Shown here piece by piece: positions 5,544 through 5,786 of a stretch of 5,786 nt of DNA (position 1 is its first letter; every line of letters begins with the position of its first letter). Made by a program: the position numbers and the translations under genes. Source of the DNA: Pseudomonadales bacterium (GTDB taxonomy: Bacteria > Pseudomonadota > Gammaproteobacteria > Pseudomonadales > Azotimanducaceae); contig JAGWBL010000083.1 of NCBI GenBank assembly GCA_021295935.1, positions 1-5,786 of the forward strand. Direction: 5' to 3'. The notes under the pieces were generated by a model. The model ran no database searches, had not been told where the DNA came from, and saw only the letters and a program-made list of their open reading frames with translations.

Positions 5544-5786
5544 ATGACAGACAGCTCGACATGGGATGGGGAAGCGGATGGCATGTCCTCCACGCGACGC
5601 TATCTATTGATCGGCACGAGCGCGGTGTCCGCGGTAGGCATGGTCGGTGCGGCGATACCGTTCGTTCGGGCCTGGATCCCCAGCGCTCGAGCGCGGGCTC
5701 TGGGAGCTCCGGTCATCGTCGACCTCTCGCGGCTTGTGGAAGGAGAGCTTCTGGGGCCCATTCCCGCTTGGCGAGGTCATCCCATT
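5544..5786 (+). CDS. petA: Ubiquinol-cytochrome c reductase Rieske iron-sulfur subunit, N-terminal part
   Basis: Only the first 81 residues lie in the window; the frame is still open at 5786. The Rieske subunit carries the 2Fe-2S cluster of the cytochrome bc1 complex, which oxidises ubiquinol and passes electrons to cytochrome c1 in the inner membrane. Here one sees STRRYLLIG (16-24), a twin-arginine (Tat) type signal whose hydrophobic segment (about 20-42) stays as the membrane anchor. It is followed by LGAPVIVDLSRLVEGELL (53-70), the conserved strand at the beginning of the soluble domain. The cluster-binding CTHLG and CPCHGS boxes would be downstream of the window. Two starts are possible: ATG 5544 with GGGA 8 bases upstream, or ATG 5583 with GGGGAAG 8 bases upstream, which would give a protein beginning MSSTRR. 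Position right after rpsI supports the assignment and suggests petB and petC follow. Confidence 0.93.
   Translation, partial: MTDSSTWDGEADGMSSTRRYLLIGTSAVSAVGMVGAAIPFVRAWIPSARARALGAPVIVDLSRLVEGELLGPIPAWRGHPI

Overview
This window looks like the chromosome of a proteobacterium, probably a beta- or gammaproteobacterium. The main evidence is the gene order rplM-rpsI-petA at the right-hand end: L13 and S9 followed directly by the Rieske subunit of the cytochrome bc1 complex, as is usual in those classes. The L13 sequence is very close to the E. coli type. Base composition is moderately GC-rich, and codons in the clear genes favour G or C at the third position. I cannot name a genus.

Layout, left to right. 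Positions 1-820 hold no gene I can support; they contain protein-like but unassignable open stretches and two GC-rich inverted repeats. At 821-1108 (+) lies a small membrane protein resembling the PspC domain. It converges, with a 30-base gap, on a two-gene minus-strand operon. The upstream gene (3186-1858) is a glutamine-synthetase-family ligase of the gamma-glutamyl-amine type. The downstream gene (1861-1139) is a class I glutamine-amidotransferase-like hydrolase. The two overlap by 4 bases (ATGA). Next comes a 332-base gap (3187-3518), more AT-rich than the genes, that must contain the operon's control region and might hide a small plus-strand ORF. A minus-strand gene for a CnoX/YbbN-like thioredoxin-TPR co-chaperone follows (4373-3519); it has no cysteine at the thioredoxin active site. 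A 238-base divergent region separates it from the plus-strand rplM-rpsI-petA run, and petA is cut by the window edge.

How the genes fit together. The ligase-hydrolase pair suggests gamma-glutamylation of an amine followed by hydrolytic release of glutamate, as PuuA and PuuD do in putrescine catabolism. No oxidase, dehydrogenase, transporter or PuuR-type regulator is present here, so the substrate is unknown. The CnoX-like protein is a protein-quality factor that probably acts as a redox-independent holdase. The right-hand genes are core translation and respiration. I found no CRISPR array, insertion sequence, tRNA or rRNA. I did not find a clearly new biological system; the best leads are the ligase/hydrolase pair, the cysteine-free CnoX active site, and the two unexplained intergenic stretches.
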